DNA from: Patellaria atrata CBS 101060
Lineage: Eukaryota; Ascomycota; Dothideomycetes; Patellariales; Patellariaceae
Assembly: GCA_010093705.1 (NCBI GenBank)
Contig: MU006090.1
Coordinates: 833,817-897,816, forward strand
Direction: 5' to 3'
DNA length: 64,000 nucleotides
Shown: in pieces, positions 11,253-25,230 of the stretch
Layout of the letters: each line of letters opens with the position of its first letter
Position numbering within the stretch: the first letter of the stretch is position 1
Notes under the pieces: model-generated
Seen by the model: only the letters and a program-made list of their open reading frames with translations
What the model was told of the DNA's origin: nothing
Databases searched by the model: none
Program-made: the position numbers and the translations under genes

Positions 11253-12440
11253 ATGGCGCCACCTGCTGTACGTCGTCCATACTCTGCAATGTTATGCTTT
11301 GGTATCTAATTTTTCCATACGTTCTCATAGACTCCGTCTCCGCACCTATACAATCTGCAGTCTCGCAGCAAACCAAAGTTCGTACAACAAACTCAACCTT
11401 CGCCGTCCAATCGGGATGGGCAGAAACCAATAACTGTATTGAGACCTACCCCGAAGTTCTCCTTCAGAGCCTCAAAATCTACCGAGCCACAGCATCATGC
11501 GTTTAAAGCCCCTTCTGCCACCCAACTATCAGGACCTAGAGCGAGGAAATTAGAGCGGATAGAAAGTATCGAAGATGAGGGTGGAGATCAATCCGATCCG
11601 GCAGATGAACTTGATCATGTCCTGACCAGCATTGAAAGAGATGAGCCCCTGAACGAACAACAGCCTTTGGAAATCCCCCATGCTCATGACGAAGAAGAAG
11701 AGATGCTGTTCACCGTAGAGAAGGGTCATAAAAGACGCCGTGTTCTCCACACCACTACCCAGCAGAGTGTAATTGAGGATGAAGACATCCACAATATTGC
11801 ACAAGAAATATTGACTACACGTCAGATTACACATCATTCGAATTCGATTCCAAGTGCAGCAAATCCACCAGCTACGCCATCTCAAGCTTTCCATCGCTTT
11901 GTTTTAGGCCCGTCCCCAGCCCCTTGGGGCCGTGGTCAACCTCTCATTCAAGGCCTCAGGAACGGGACACCTACTACCGCATCTACTCCCAAGCCTTCCT
12001 TTCTCAAACCATCCATACGGGACTCTACGACATCCACACCGCTTCCTGATTCATTCTCACCCCACCGCCGAGGCCAGAAGTTTGTTCCTGGCGGCATGGC
12101 AGCAACAGTCGGTCAGTGGATTGTGGAAGTCGGCCATACGGCAACTACACAAAAGCGTGGAAGTAATACAGTAAATGAGCACGGGCTTATCGGAAGAATA
12201 CGAGTTAAAAGTGTAAGTTTAGCTCAGGGACCTAGTTTTATCAAGGGGGAGATCTCTCCCACAGAAAATGAAAACACGAGACTCAGGGAGATCAATGTAG
12301 TGCTGGTTGGAAAAGGAAGAAGTGGTAGGAATATAGTTCAAGAGGGTGATGTAGTTGGAATTTGGGCACCCAGCTGGGATATCGAGATCAAGTCTCAAAG
12401 ATGGGCTATTGGCGTCGATTGGGGTTTGCTCAACGCATGA
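11253..12440 (+). CDS. fungal protein of unknown function
   Basis: I do not recognise this protein. The model has a 15-nt first exon (11253-11267, MAPPA), a 63-nt intron starting GTACGT and ending CATAG, and a second exon 11331-12440, giving 374 aa. The N-terminal two thirds look disordered, rich in Ser, Pro, Gln and acidic patches (for example HDEEEEML, followed by KGHKRRRV as a possible nuclear signal). The last ~120 residues look folded. They begin KFVPGGMAATVGQWIVEVG and include GLIGRIRVKSVSLAQGPSF, INVVLVG and EGDVVGIWAPSWDIEI. The alternating beta pattern with a late GD-V-G-I-W could be an OB-like barrel, but that is only a guess. It follows eL8 in the same direction by 337 nt. Confidence 0.75.
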
Positions 12441-13687
12441 AGATACTACTAAACGACATATGGCAGACAAATGGCCCAACAAGTTCCTAAGCGCACCTGT
12501 TACACCACTATAACGTATTCGACTGACTTATTCGAAGTCCCGGTCGTCTCCACTCTGTGTCGATTCTCCAGTATTGGTTGGATACCATTCAACGTTTCAG
12601 CATTGCTTCTGTACTTAGTAAGCTAGAAAACTCTCATTCTAAGACTGTTGACGGTTTTGATCCAAAGCAAAATTTCTCAAATATAGATTATATGGCACGT
12701 ATCAGGTAGTCCCCAAGTCCCAGAAAAGAACTATGTATCTGAAAGTGGCCTCCTTTCAACTTCTTTCATTTTGCCAACCCCAAAACTCTTACTAGTTTCA
12801 AATGGACACACTACTGTTGCTATCAGAAGCTCTCACTCTCAAGTTAACTTCCAGCGCAATAGCTCCGTAGTATTGGCCCTTTTCCCTCGCTCTTTCATCG
12901 TTTTAATCTATCACCGCTCTTCACTCTACATTGTACTTCCATCTTAGTCCGTAATGTCTGATTGTCCGAGATTCGAAGCTTGATGTTACACAGAGGCCTC
13001 GCATCCCAAGCCTAGAAAGAGTCTCGTTCCGAAGGAATCTGTCACACCTGTGCTAGTTTAGGCTAGAAGCACACCGACTATAACTTTACCTTTACAGACC
13101 ATCGTTGTAGGGCACCCTTCGTTCCCATTGGGTCCGTTAGGAAAATGAGTTTTATATCAGATTATATTTTGAGATTGAGCTTCACACCCGGATGGGCTGC
13201 GATTCAATCACTGTAAGCATAAGGGAGCAGTTGGTAAGGTATATCCTCCTATCCCGAGCTATGGCTAGCGGTCTACTTACAAGAGCCGTTGTGTCTCTAC
13301 ATTCTATCCTTATGGCAATTCTGCCGATTGTACGGCTCCGTTCCAATACTAAACCCCGTACAGATAGTGGACTATACAAGTTGACGAGACCATACAAGTT
13401 TCACTGGGCTGTAACAAATAGCTCACAACGCAGAATCGTCTGAACCAGTAAAGGAGGAGAGCAATGAGCAACTTTGATCCTGCAAATCGATTACTAGACG
13501 ATTACAACAATAGAACGTGTGGAAGAATACCTTGTTAAATCATCTTGGAAATAAGGTAGAAGTTGTTCAGATAAATCTGGAGAACTAAAATAAATGAGTA
13601 CAATCGTTGAGAGAGTCATAAAGGTAAGATTATCTCTATTGGTATGTACAGATTGTATAACTTTGCATGATTTTAGAGCTTCTACAA
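12441..13687. other. intergenic region between convergent genes
   Basis: This 1.25 kb separates the 3' ends of two convergent genes. It is AT-rich and I see no coding potential. Confidence 0.55.
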
Positions 13688-15455
13688 CTAGACCGCGGAC
13701 TTTTCCACACTGTGAGTCTCCTGGATTTCCTCTACAGACGAGCCATTCTGGGACCCAATATCATGCTCGAGCTGCTTGGCTGCATCGGTATTATGCATGC
13801 TTTCAGACATAAAGATAAGATCAATCTCCTCCAGTGAGCGACCGCGAGTTTCCGGGCAACAGAAATAGACTATTGTTTAGGTCAGTGAACATTCTTAGCT
13901 TAATAGAATAGAAGTACGAACCAAAAGGACCGGCGAGGACGTTGAAGACCAGGAACCATATCCAGGTCTTCCATCCGACGTTTTCATCAGCAATAGCAAT
14001 CGGACCGGCAAACACAGTAACAAAAGCCATGACCCATTGGCTGGAAATACTAAGAGCGAATCCAATGTGGCGGTAACGAAGTGGCATGATCTCCGAAGCG
14101 TAAACGTACTGTAGGCACGGATTAGTATTTTCTGAAATGGTTCAGTCGCGCCGACTTTTCTCACAGTGACAGGGCCCCATGTTGGCCCAAAGACAGCAAT
14201 CCAGCAAAAGAGCATTGCGGCTGCCGCAGCGCCCGTAGCTTCGCCCGGGGTTGAGATCAGTCCGGTAAAAGCAGCCAAGAATATTGATTGTCCGATTGCG
14301 CCTCCAATGAGCCATTTTCTACGCCCAAGTTTTTCCATAAAAATTACACCGATGATGTTTGTGATGGCGAGGACAGTTGTTGCAGCACCAGCAAGACCGG
14401 AAGCTGTCAGCGGCTCGAGACCGATATAGACCTGAAAGATCGTAGTCATATAGTAAAAGATCATATTGGTCCCAATCAAATATGCCCCACCCACGAGAAT
14501 GACACCGGTCCGGATACGACGGGCAGCTTGCAAGTCAGATGTGTCCCAGAAGAAATCTTTAATGCGCAGGCGCGCTGTATCCGCCTTCTCAAGCTCAAGG
14601 GAAGCGAGAATGTCCTTCTTCGCGGTTTCAGCAGGGCCTTCTGATGTCGTTTGATTGAACATCCGCTCGAGAACAACATCACCCTCCTCAGGTAAACCTT
14701 TGGCAAAGTAGTATCTCGGAGTATCGGGAAGGGGCCAGATGAATGCTAAAGTCAACAAAGACCAGAAAATCTGAAACGCAACTGGGAACCTCCAGACCGC
14801 CTGGCCACTAGCAAAGACCATACCGAAGTCCCTAACCACGTTAGAAGGTTGGACTCTCTGAACACTTGGATAACCTACACCCAATATGCGAGCGCAGTGC
14901 CGATTGAAGCGCATCCTATCATAAGATTGACACCCTGGCCGCGTTTATGTACATGGACGGCCATCTCTGCGACAAAAACGGGAATCATGGATGTGCAAAA
15001 TCCATTGCCGATACCCTTTTACAAGGTTAGTTAAGGCTATCTAAGCTGTGGTATTCGGCTCTACCCACGATAACCAATCTTCCAGCAAGTAATTGACCCC
15101 AGCCATAACTTGACGCAGAGATTATAGTCCCAACGATCTGTATTATCTCTCCCATGATTATCCATGTTCTTCTTCCGGCGAACAAACCAAAGCAGGAGAC
15201 GATAATGCAGCCTAACCATGACGCCAGAAGGAAGATTGATGTTGTCATTGAAATCGTCCAGGTGTCTCCGGGGAACTTCATTGCAGATTGAAACTCTGGA
15301 GTTAACAGAATGCCACCCTACACGGATTAATCCAAGGTCATTAGTATTAGGGTGAGAGCACATACGAGAACACCAGCATCCCATCCAAAGGTGATAAAGC
15401 CCAACCCTCCCGCGATGAGGGCATTTCTATACAGCTGGTCTCCAACAACCACCAT
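13688..15455 (-). CDS. MFS sugar transporter
   Basis: The product is a 503-aa major facilitator of the sugar porter family, expected in the plasma membrane with twelve helices. Six exons on the minus strand are 15455-15366, 15317-15069, 15015-14879, 14831-14165, 14108-13922 and 13869-13688. Introns are 47-56 nt and the frame closes exactly. It opens MVVVGDQLYRNALIAGGLGF, then TFGWDAGVLGG. Sugar-porter marks are AGRRTWIIMG after helix 2, GRLVIGIGNG, WLPDTPR-like PDTPRYY, EKLGRRKW after helix 8, YVYASEIMPLRYR and PETRGRSLEEI after helix 12. The C-terminal tail is short and acidic. The transported sugar cannot be told. It is divergent from the P450 gene across 1.7 kb, which might allow shared control. 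Confidence 0.93.
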
Positions 15456-17185
15456 TTTGGCGTCCGAAAACTGAAAATGGATGGGTCTATAATTTCTGCG
15501 TAGTTCTGTACAGGAACACGGGAAGAGAGGATTGTGAATAGTGACTCCAGAAGGAAGAGTTGAAATTGGAGCTGAAGATTAGGAAATGGAATTCTCATTC
15601 GATTTCTACCTACAGTAAAAACACCTACAAGCATTTGGAATCATAATCGATGGAGAATCCCGTAAGCCACGGAACTATTGGCTATTAACCACATTGTTTA
15701 ACGATATGCTTCCAGACCAGAGAGATTGACCGAGATGTTGGGAAGGATATGCACGATACGCACATGGCAACTCGATAGGCCACCTCGGGGACCATCTGCT
15801 TACCCCTTACAGTACAGTTACAAGACGTAAGGATACCTGGATCTCCCACGTGAAAATTTTGAAATCGAGCACCTTCTTGAGAGGACTCGGGACCAACTAA
15901 CGAAAATCGGATAGGAACTTCATAAAGCGAGGATTTGAGACGAGCGAAGGAGTCGGAGAAGGCTCGGCATGCTCTCTTGTATGTTCGCGAATTAACATGA
16001 TGCCTGTGATAAGAAAAAGAGATTCGTATGAATCGTATCAACTTTGATATCAGCCACTCAGCACGAGCTCATCCCAAAAACGTCCCGAGCGGACGGCCCG
16101 GCAACGGCCCCGGGTTGCATCAAGAATCCCACTCGAGAGTTTAAATGAGTGATCCGAGCGCCGTGATTGCTCATCCTGTGGTGGACTCGACTCGGCAAAT
16201 GCCCGAAGCGATGGTGATGCCGATCTTATACCGATCTGTAACAATTTGACATGGAAATATGAATCGTTCAGCCCTTATCACAGCAAAGTGAGACAGAGTG
16301 GGTACCTTCATGCTGGGGTAAATAATGGAGTAAACGCCACAGGAGGAGAAGTAATAGTTTGCAAGCTTGCAAAGCTGCCAGAACGCGAAGGAAAATTGAG
16401 AATACTCTCGTCGAACCGTCGGGAATGATTTTCGGTGAACCGTGCACTAGAAGGAACGCTCGCTTATTTTACTTGACAGCTCCTTCACAACCTGGTTTCA
16501 TATCCCAGCTTGGAAGAAAGGAATTCAGCGAAACTATCAAAACAACCTTAATAGAAATTTCCATGGCCTGAGCGGAATCGATACATGATCCCCCCGCAAT
16601 TCCTTTTCACATAGCACATTTCCCCCCTAGTGAAGGAGAGGGGATCCAAGAACCAGTTCTGCTAAACGTTATCCAGAGCTCCTCAAAACTGTGGACATTT
16701 CTGTCGTAGTCACATACTCCGCAATAACGGTTCTTGGGTGCTTGAACAAAGCTCTAGTTAAGCTTCCGTATGTTCGTCAGTCTCCTAACCTCCATGAATG
16801 TCTCTCCACCGGACCTACTACCCCGTAAATGTCGTAAATTGTTCGCGCAATGATATAGTAAGTACACAAAATTCTTAGAATGGACTAGGCGCGCGGAGTT
16901 AGCGATTAAGCTGACACCTTCGGGCCATACGATGTCTGCAAACCTGATTCGGATCGAGGAATCTTACAAAGTATTGTTTTAGTTCCAAAAGTACAGTACA
17001 TTCAACCTTATCATGATCAACATATGACCCCCGCCAATGCCTAGAGGAATCGGTAGAATATTTAGAACCCCATTTGTCAATAGAGTTCTATTTCGTTGCT
17101 TTGTTCATTTCATTCTTAACTCGCAAATAATTTGCGGTCTTCCAGAGCTCCCCTTTTCATCGTTCCAAAGAGAAGAGAATAAGAA
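15456..17185. other. divergent promoter region, sugar transporter / P450
   Basis: This 1.73 kb lies between two gene starts that point apart. No conserved coding frame is seen. An exact GTACAGTAC 9-mer is present at 16991-16999, about 190 nt before the P450 start. Confidence 0.55.
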
Positions 17186-18847
17186 ATGGGAGTTCTAGAA
17201 GTGCTTCCGAAGCTTACAATATCTAATGTTGTTGTAGGATTTCTTGTCTGTATTGTTATTCGGGCAGTTTACCAAGTAGTCTATTACCGATTTTTCCATC
17301 CTCTGAGAGCCTTTCCGGGCCCCTTTTGGGGTAGTGTTACTAGATTATGGATAGCTTATCATAACTTTAAAGCAACTGAGCTTGCTCAATGTCAAGCTCT
17401 TCACAAGAGATATGGTCAGCGCTTCGGATCGGAATGTGGTACTTTTACACAATCATTGACTTTGAACCTATAGGTCCTGTCATTCGCGTTACGCCAACCT
17501 TGTTGCTCGTCAGTGACGCTGCAAAGCTTCCGGAAGTATATAGTAGGCAAGCAAACAAGTCGAAGTACTATATTGCGGGGAGTTTTGGAGAGACGGAGAG
17601 CCTCTTTAATATGCAAGACTGGAAGACACACGCGTATTTCCGCAAAATCGCAGCAGGGCCTTATTCATTCACGAATATAAAAAAAATGGAGCCACTGATC
17701 GATGCACGCATGCGAGACTGGATAGCCAAAATTGAGGAACTGTTCGCTAAAACCGGTAACAGATTTGATTTTGCACCTTGGGCTGTTTATATGGCATACG
17801 ATATCATTTCAGAAGTCGGTTTTGGGGCACCCTTTGGCTTTATTGAAACTGGCTCAGATGTTGGAGGTTTGATCCAAGGATTCCATGATGGCCTGACACC
17901 TTTCGGGTTGATGGGGCGCTTATATCCTTTTACGATGTGGGTTAAGAAAACATTTTTAGGGAAATATCTCGTCGCTAAACCTGAAGATGACTCTGGAATC
18001 GGCACTCTTATGCGATTTAGGGACAAATTGATCCTCCAACGTCAAAGAGATATTGAAAAGGGGACGACCGGTGGGCGTATCGATCTCCTACAGACCTTTC
18101 TCGATGCTCGAACGGATGAAGGCAAACCACTAGATATGGATTACATCAAGGCTGAGATCCTGTTGGTGCTACTCGCCGGCGCTGACACAACTGGAACCGC
18201 ATTCCAGGCTATGATGAGCTATGTCATGTCCAATTTAGAAGTATACGAAAAGCTCATGAACGAAATTGATTCCGCGACTGCTGCTGGTCACCTCTCTGAT
18301 ATGCCTCAGTATGACGAGGTTACGAAACACTGTCCTTATTATATCGCCTGCATGAAAGAAAGCATGCGTTTAACACCTTCAGCACCGAATATCTTCCCCA
18401 GAGAGGTTGGGAAAGGTGGGATGATGCTTGAAGGTAAATTCGCGCCTGAGGGTACCGAGGTTACCTGTAACCCTTATCTCGTACACCGCGATGAGAAGAT
18501 ATATGGTCCCGACGCTAGCCTATTCAGACCTGAGAGGTGGCTCGAAAGTGAAGAGAAGGCGAGAGAGTATAATAAGTATAATATGGCATTTGGCTATGGC
18601 GCGCGTATCTGCTTAGGACGGGATATAGCACTGATGGAGCTGTATAAGGGACCGTTACAGGTAAGGCATCTTTACTCATCCACCGCTTCTCAACGCTTAC
18701 ATTGTCCTACAGTTCTTCCGTACTTTCAAACCTGAGATACTCAACCTTCAGAAACCGGGTGATTGGGTTGTTAAGGGAGGAGTGTCTTTCTTCGAGAACA
18801 TGTGGATGACCATTCAGCGAAGGCCAAATGTTACACGTAAATCCTGA
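17186..18847 (+). CDS. cytochrome P450 monooxygenase (pisatin demethylase-like)
   Basis: The product is a 516-aa heme monooxygenase. Exons are 17186-17414, 17474-18660 and 18713-18847; introns are 59 and 52 nt. An N-terminal hydrophobic helix (about 10-32) should anchor it in the ER, followed by the Pro-rich hinge [13 protein letters not shown]. The I-helix oxygen motif AGADTTGT (A313-T318), the K-helix ExxR (E372-R375), PERW and the heme loop [10 protein letters not shown] with Cys456 are intact. The overall pattern ([37 protein letters not shown]) resembles the large fungal group annotated as pisatin demethylase-like. The substrate is unknown. It is divergent from a sugar transporter and convergent with a rhodopsin-like membrane protein. 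Confidence 0.95.
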
Positions 18848-20415
18848 TGTCCACAACCTAGCCACTAGAGCCCATGTGGAAAATGTAAATATACGGCTTG
18901 CGGTGTTGAATACCAGCTAAATGCCTACTCTTTTGCTAACACTGCTCTTGTCCAAATGCGAATTATGCACTACTTGCATACATTTCTCACCCTTTTGACA
19001 TGTCGAAAAAAAGAATCAGGATCCGAGCAAAGCGATCTCCAACCCAACAACTAACCCGAACACTGAAAACGACAAAATCCTCTCCCTATAATTTTACTCT
19101 TCTCCTGATTTCCGCAGACCCCTAACCCACCCCAGCCCTCTTCCCGTCTCCCGTCCCGTCTTTGTTCCCCCAGAAGAGCCTCATAGAGCTCGGATGTCAG
19201 GCCTCCCACTTACTCATGCGACATCCGTGCTTTCGCTGCAGGAGCCCCGAAGAGGGGAAGGAGATGAGGTTTTCTGACGATCGGGGTAAGACACGGACCA
19301 TAGGAGGGGCGTGGGATATGGTGCTGGAACTAGGACGCTTTGGGCGATGGCTGGGGTTGTTAGTGCAAACGGTCGGGTACGGGGAGTGTGGGGCCGGTTG
19401 CTAGGGTTCGAGCAAGGGGAACTGAGAGAGTTTGGGAATTTTATACGCTGTAGAATTCGGTACTTTGTAAATGACGCGGACACGGTGTGCTTGTACAAAT
19501 ATTCGTGAGATAAGAGATGGATGTTACTACTCTGTACCCGTCTACGGGGAACGAATCGAGTTTCGGTCAAGTTCCCATCATGATATCAGTGCACTTCCCA
19601 CAACCTTGACAATCCTTCAAACGCCTCCTTTTCTTCCAGATTCCTAACAACGTTTCAAGAAAAATTTTTAGCGGCACTGAAGACCCGTAGGATGCTTGCA
19701 AGCCTCAACGCTCAGATCCCCACCTCTTGTCATCCGCCCCGATCGGCAACCCGATATACCCAAACCTAAGAACGCCTCCGTGTCGGAAGTTATGAACCGC
19801 CGAGCAGCATGTGCTCTCCATGCATCGGGGGTAAACACTCGAAGCTGTCAACACACTCATTGGTCTATTCGTTTCAGAAGTGGATCTTCTGTGGGGATGA
19901 TCTGCTCTAAGATTATGAGTTGTGGCTCGCAAAGAAACTTGGTGGAACGGCGTTGTGAAAAGGGTATTATGACTTGGAAAAAGCAACAACAATTGTCGGT
20001 GTGAAAGGCCCTTGAAGGGATCAATGTCTGTACTGTAACCGACGATCTCTGAAGGCATTGGAGGAGTCGATGGGAAATTCTACAAGAACTACTTGGCAGT
20101 TGGTAATTCACGTAATTTCTGCTGGACAATATTCGCTCCATCTAACATATATTTTGAGGTTGACAATTCTAAATCCACTAGCCCTTTTTGGTTCCCTATT
20201 GGCTTTTGAATGATCGTGGGAATGATATGGTATAATGCAGTTTGCGACTCCAGTACTCCGTTCGAGCGTCCCCCAATCGTACAGTACTCATAGACATCTT
20301 ACTACATTGCTAAAATTCTGAAAGATACCTTGTTTTTGCCATTCCCCCTATTTACATTGCTGGTCGCTGATCTTCAGATGTGAAAATCTGCAGCAGAATA
20401 GAAGAATCTACGGCG
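18848..20415. other. intergenic region between convergent genes
   Basis: A 1.57 kb spacer between the 3' ends of the P450 and rhodopsin-like genes. A G+C-richer patch at about 19140-19420 has open frames on both strands, but none resembles a known family. GTACAGTAC is at 20279-20287. Confidence 0.5.
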
Positions 20416-21867
20416 TTAGTGAACACCATACTTCTTGTCCTCCTCGTGAGAGTAGAAGCTTGTGTCATCGTTCGACACATGAGTGGTGATCTCCGTCTTT
20501 GCCTGAATCCTACCTTGGGGAACGTTGAGTCTTTCCTCGCTCGAGTTGCTCATAGCATCTTGTTCGATGTTGACATTAACTCCACCTTTTCCGTTCTTGA
20601 TACCGCTGTAGTCAGCTGGCCCGTGAATGCCACCATTATGAACACTCAATGTCCTTAACTTCACCGGTTGTCCATTCGGGCCGAGTCGTTGAAAGTGTCC
20701 ATTACTGCTAACATTCGATTTCTTTCCATACGCAGATGCAGAATTTCCGTTTCCGGAATAATCGCTACCTAAGATACGTGGGAGGTAACGCTTCGCTAAT
20801 GCTTTGAAGGAGGGGATGCTGGCGGCACAAATACCGATGTTCGTCTCGATAACTGACCAGTACATGGCGCCGCTAATTGCCCAAGTAGCATCGGGATCCG
20901 TCAACATACGAGGAATGAAACTGATGCGGATGATGGAGGAGATACACGCGCTACTTTTGTCAGCGACCATAGACTAGGAGTCAGGTGTGACTTACAAAAG
21001 TCCAAGACAGAGCATAATTCCCAATGCAATTTTCTGATTCCGGGGTACTTGTAAGTTGATGACAAGTCGAATAGGTAGTGTGTATGTCAACAAATCCGTC
21101 GCGATATTGAGAGCCGCATTAGCGAGATAGAAAGCGTTGATATTGACGCATACTTTATCGGTAATGCTCAAGTCCCAGGCTGCTTTGATCGGATTGCACT
21201 GGAAAATGCAAGTAAAGACATTTGCTGAGGCTTGACAACTGACAATTATTACCATAACGAAAGCCATTTTCCTCAGTACTCGGTCACCAAGACGCATATA
21301 CAATGCAAGCACAGAGACTTTTAGGAAACCTAAAGTGGCATTGTAAAACATGGAAGATAGCCAGACAATCTACGAGATGTTAGTATTCAGAATTATTCGG
21401 TTTTTACACTCCACGAACCTGCATATAGTTCATAAAATTCTCAGGGCCTCGAAGCATCACAACTCCGATATGACTTCCCAATCCAAGGTCGACAGCTTAT
21501 ATTCTGTCAGTATATGCGTCGACGGACAATTAAATATGCATATACTCACATCGAATGGTTGCCGCGATGAAAGCCCATGACAGAAGCTAAGACATGTCAA
21601 TAAATTTCCTTATCCGAAACTATCTTCGTGACATACAGTTGCAATTGTGATCAAGACTATAGGAGTTTCAGCAATGAGGATTCCCTAACAATTTTAAATA
21701 CACTTACTATCGTCAGGCCCAACTGCCTTTACCACACAGAAACGTGTAAAGAGTCGGAGGGCAATCACCACCGTTGTAACGGAGCCGAAAACTATACATA
21801 TCGTGTTGACTGTTTTCCCAACAGACTCGTAGTTGAGTGGTGGTTGCTGTGCTTGTGGGTCGGCCAT
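20416..21867 (-). CDS. rhodopsin-like (Pth11-related) seven-helix membrane protein
   Basis: The product is a 401-aa integral membrane protein. Six minus-strand exons are 21867-21708, 21656-21637, 21586-21550, 21495-21419, 21369-20996 and 20953-20416, with introns of 42-54 nt. The second exon is only 20 nt. The first ~280 residues hold about seven hydrophobic helices with fungal rhodopsin-domain marks: RLFTRFCVVKAVGPDD, GLGSHIG, MFYNATLGFLKVSVLALYMR, CQASANVFTCIFQCNPI, AFYLANAALNIATDLLTYTL and a late ETNIGICAASIPSFKAL. The C-terminal ~120 residues are cytoplasmic-looking, rich in Ser, Gly and Asn. Pth11 itself is a surface sensor in Magnaporthe, but this family is large and most members have no known ligand. 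No CFEM domain precedes the helices. Confidence 0.9.
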
Positions 21868-24800
21868 AATGAAATGTCGATACAGAAACAATTGCAAAAC
21901 TCAAAGGCCGAAATGAATGTCTATGGCCAGCACGACACAGATAAGTGCACAATAATGGCCTTCAACAGCTGACCTTTAAAGAAACTTATCCACGGAAAAA
22001 TGGTGAGAGATATAGTCTAGCTTGGAGGTTATGTACGAAAACATATAACACACAAAAGACCTCTGAAGGAATATCGAGCACGATGAAAGCTCCTTGATCA
22101 GGTTGTTTTCAGGGAGGTGTCAACTGCCACAATCTGATCATTTCCATTCTAGCTGAAGGTTTGAGGATTCCAGACAAGATCCCCACGGACCCTTGAGATG
22201 CATGCCAGGAACCAACCACATGTCAACGGCGGAAAATTTCCCCTAAAGCTCGAGAAAAAAGCATCTCATTGATTGGGTATCGAAATAGCGTCACAATTGA
22301 CGGTTTTCTTGCCGTTCATGTTTTGGTAAAGCTTGTACCAGAGCGAAGGCAAAGGAAAAAGACCCCTGCCTAAGATTTCTTTTAATGCTCGAATAAATTA
22401 AGAATAAGAAGACTGAATATTAGGAACAATTACCTTGGCGAAATTACAAAACGATCACCTGCGAGAAGACGCTGGAAATAACAAATGACATAAGACAGTT
22501 ATCATAGCAGCAACATGTAATACATTTGGCGGGTATTCAACCAAGAAGAAGTTCCTACCGTAAAGATGACCTTTTTGTTTCTCTCGAACTCATAGGTCTG
22601 AAATGTACTGTAAAACATAATACAGTACGAGCTGGACAAGTATTCCAAGGTCCACATTCCGCAGAGCCGTCGTCTAAGCTTGTGGAGCCAAACAGGCTCC
22701 TGGGATTTTACTTAACGACTACAGTGTAAACGACATGAAACTTTGCACATTGAACCAATCGGTCTACGAGACCGAAATTTTACATGTTCTAACAGGCTCG
22801 GCGAGTCCAACATACCAAGGAGAATTTCCCAGAGTCTTCCTATTGTAGTATTACTATGCATCACTTTAGCATCGTTCCGAGTGCCCTGACCTTTGACGAT
22901 CATTTCTTCTTTTGAGGTCCCACCACGTCTTGGATGCTGGGGAGTGGAGAATGTTGAGGAACACTCGAGTTTTGAGCCCTCGCGACCATGACTCTTGTCC
23001 TTGCTCACTTTTAAGACCAGCATACAACGATCATGACAAGGGGTCTGTGATGCTCATTAATATGAATGCAGATAGAAAAGAAGAAATTATGATGATAAGG
23101 AAAAAACTGAGATCACAATCAACTGGGAGAAAGGAGATTGAAAACTTGGTCGGCCAATAACTCGGCCCGACTACTGGCCGATATCGACATCAGCCATCTG
23201 TGCCATGCTTTGATACCTCAGATTCTCAACGATACTTTAACCTCAGAGAATTCCAAAGGTAATAACATTGAGTGGCCTACATTCCATCGAGAGCTCATGC
23301 TTTACCAACTTTACAAATGTACGGCAATTACTAAGCTTAATAAAATGGGACATCTAAGTTCTCGAGTATCTTCCCCCATCAAGTTAATAGTCAGCATGGT
23401 CTATCTAGTACAAGAGCATATCGTTCCTAGAATCCTCTGCAGACACATCTCAAAGATTGAGTAGCATTTACTACTACATCATCATTTCTTCACCTCATCG
23501 TTTAGTTTTATTATCTGGTCTTCGTAATTCTTGTTGTAGGTTTTATGCCCTTCCTGATCAAATATGCACGTACATTTGGATTTCGGATATCTATAGTTTG
23601 AGATATTATTAATCTATCGAGTCATAACGTGTCATTACTTGCTGTGTCCTGAGGGATAGTCTTAAATCCAGTTCGTTTTCATGATCGGAAGTCTTCTTGA
23701 TGTAATACCAACCTGTGGTATTTTGCAAATTGCAAAATGGTCCCAACGATAACCACAAACCCCTTTTTAGTTCCTTATGCTTGCACATCAAAGTCATACA
23801 ATAAGCTGGGTTCACTCATCCACTTTCTCGGTGTGATCTTATACCATCACTTGACGGGATATCAGTATTACTGATTGGACCTATGCATAGCCGCAAGCTT
23901 GGCTTTTTTGCCGCTGTTGGCATGAAACCAAAACTTCGAAAGCTGGCCGATGATGTGTTCCAGGAGCTAGATAAGAATGACCAAAGGCCTCCAAATAGCC
24001 GTCTTCATAACCGCAACAAGCTTGCTTAGTCTATGCAGACGCATACTTTTCAGGTTATCAAGAAAGCACTTAAGACATTCTTTTACGACTCCAACGGACC
24101 AAATGTTAGGAATTGGACCCCTGATTCCGCTCCGTCTTTTCTTCGACCCACGAAGTCATCTCTAAGACGACTTTAATAGAGTTTGACATCTCCTTACAAT
24201 AAATGGCCTCATCGACAGTTCACTTTTTTGGCCACCTGAGGGGGAAGCTATCATGGGTGCTGTACTTTTGAGATCAGAGTTTCCTTTCCCACATCACACA
24301 AATGAACTACAGTGTTCCGATTTCTTCAATTTTGGTGAATAAAGAGAGAAAACCATTCATTCAGCAAGAATAACAGTAAATGAAAATAAAAAGAATTATA
24401 AACAGAAAATAAGACTAAGAAAAGGAAGAAAGGCAAAAGGAAAAAGAAAATATCCAAAAAAAAAAATCCCCCCCCTGCCGAAGCGAGCATAGTCCGCCCT
24501 GCCCGGGGAGTCCGGGTATCAAACTGTATTGTTTTGAAAATCAGGGCGGGAAATCACTTTCAGCATACATATACGTAAGAAGACCTAGATTGCGAGATTT
24601 CTCGTACTATTTCAAACGCACCCTACATCCTCCTTGTTTCTGTATAGATAAGTTTGGTAAGGATTATTACAATAGGGCAAAGACACAATTAGATAAGGAC
24701 CCTAATCGAAATACTAGTGTACTTCAAAGGAGGATACTCTGATAAGGGAGAGATGACCGTTCTGAGTATATCGATCAACAATGTCAGTATGGGAAATAAG

Positions 24801-25230
24801 ACACTGGACACAATGTTGCTGATGAATTTAGTGAAATTGACAATCTTCTAGTGCTAGTTTGAGATGAAATGGTTTTATTCTAAAGCTGAAGTGGAAAATG
24901 AGACTTGCTTAACTATGGCTGGGTCCTCCCCATGGTTCAAGGGACGTTGGAATTGAGATATCAGGTAGAATGTGCGAGTTCTATTTAAGCTCACCGCCTT
25001 GATGAAACTTGAATAGTTCTAACTTTAGCTTGCCAAGTGTACCTGCTAGACTAGTAGGGCTGCATGGAAAGTTCGTGAAGCTCTGCTGCATGAGCTACCC
25101 CACAGCCTTTTCAGAACAAAACCTCAGACTTCCAGTTTGTTCGTGCTAGAACTCCCAATTGCTCTTATAACTACCTGCTTGTTTGTCAAATTCCGTTCAG
25201 AAGACCGTTTATCTCTAAAACCCTTTCACT
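21868..25230. other. gene-free 3.4 kb stretch
   Basis: This is one of the two longest gaps in the window. I found no homology in any frame. It holds two small perfect inverted repeats (22605-22628 and 22759-22775) and an A-rich tract (24339-24475). The last few hundred bases are the promoter of the cyclophilin gene. Confidence 0.55.
24339..24475 (+). repeat. A/purine-rich low-complexity tract
   Basis: The plus strand is almost all A and G here, ending with eleven A (24456-24466), one T and eight C (24468-24475). It is low-complexity sequence, not coding. Confidence 0.8.
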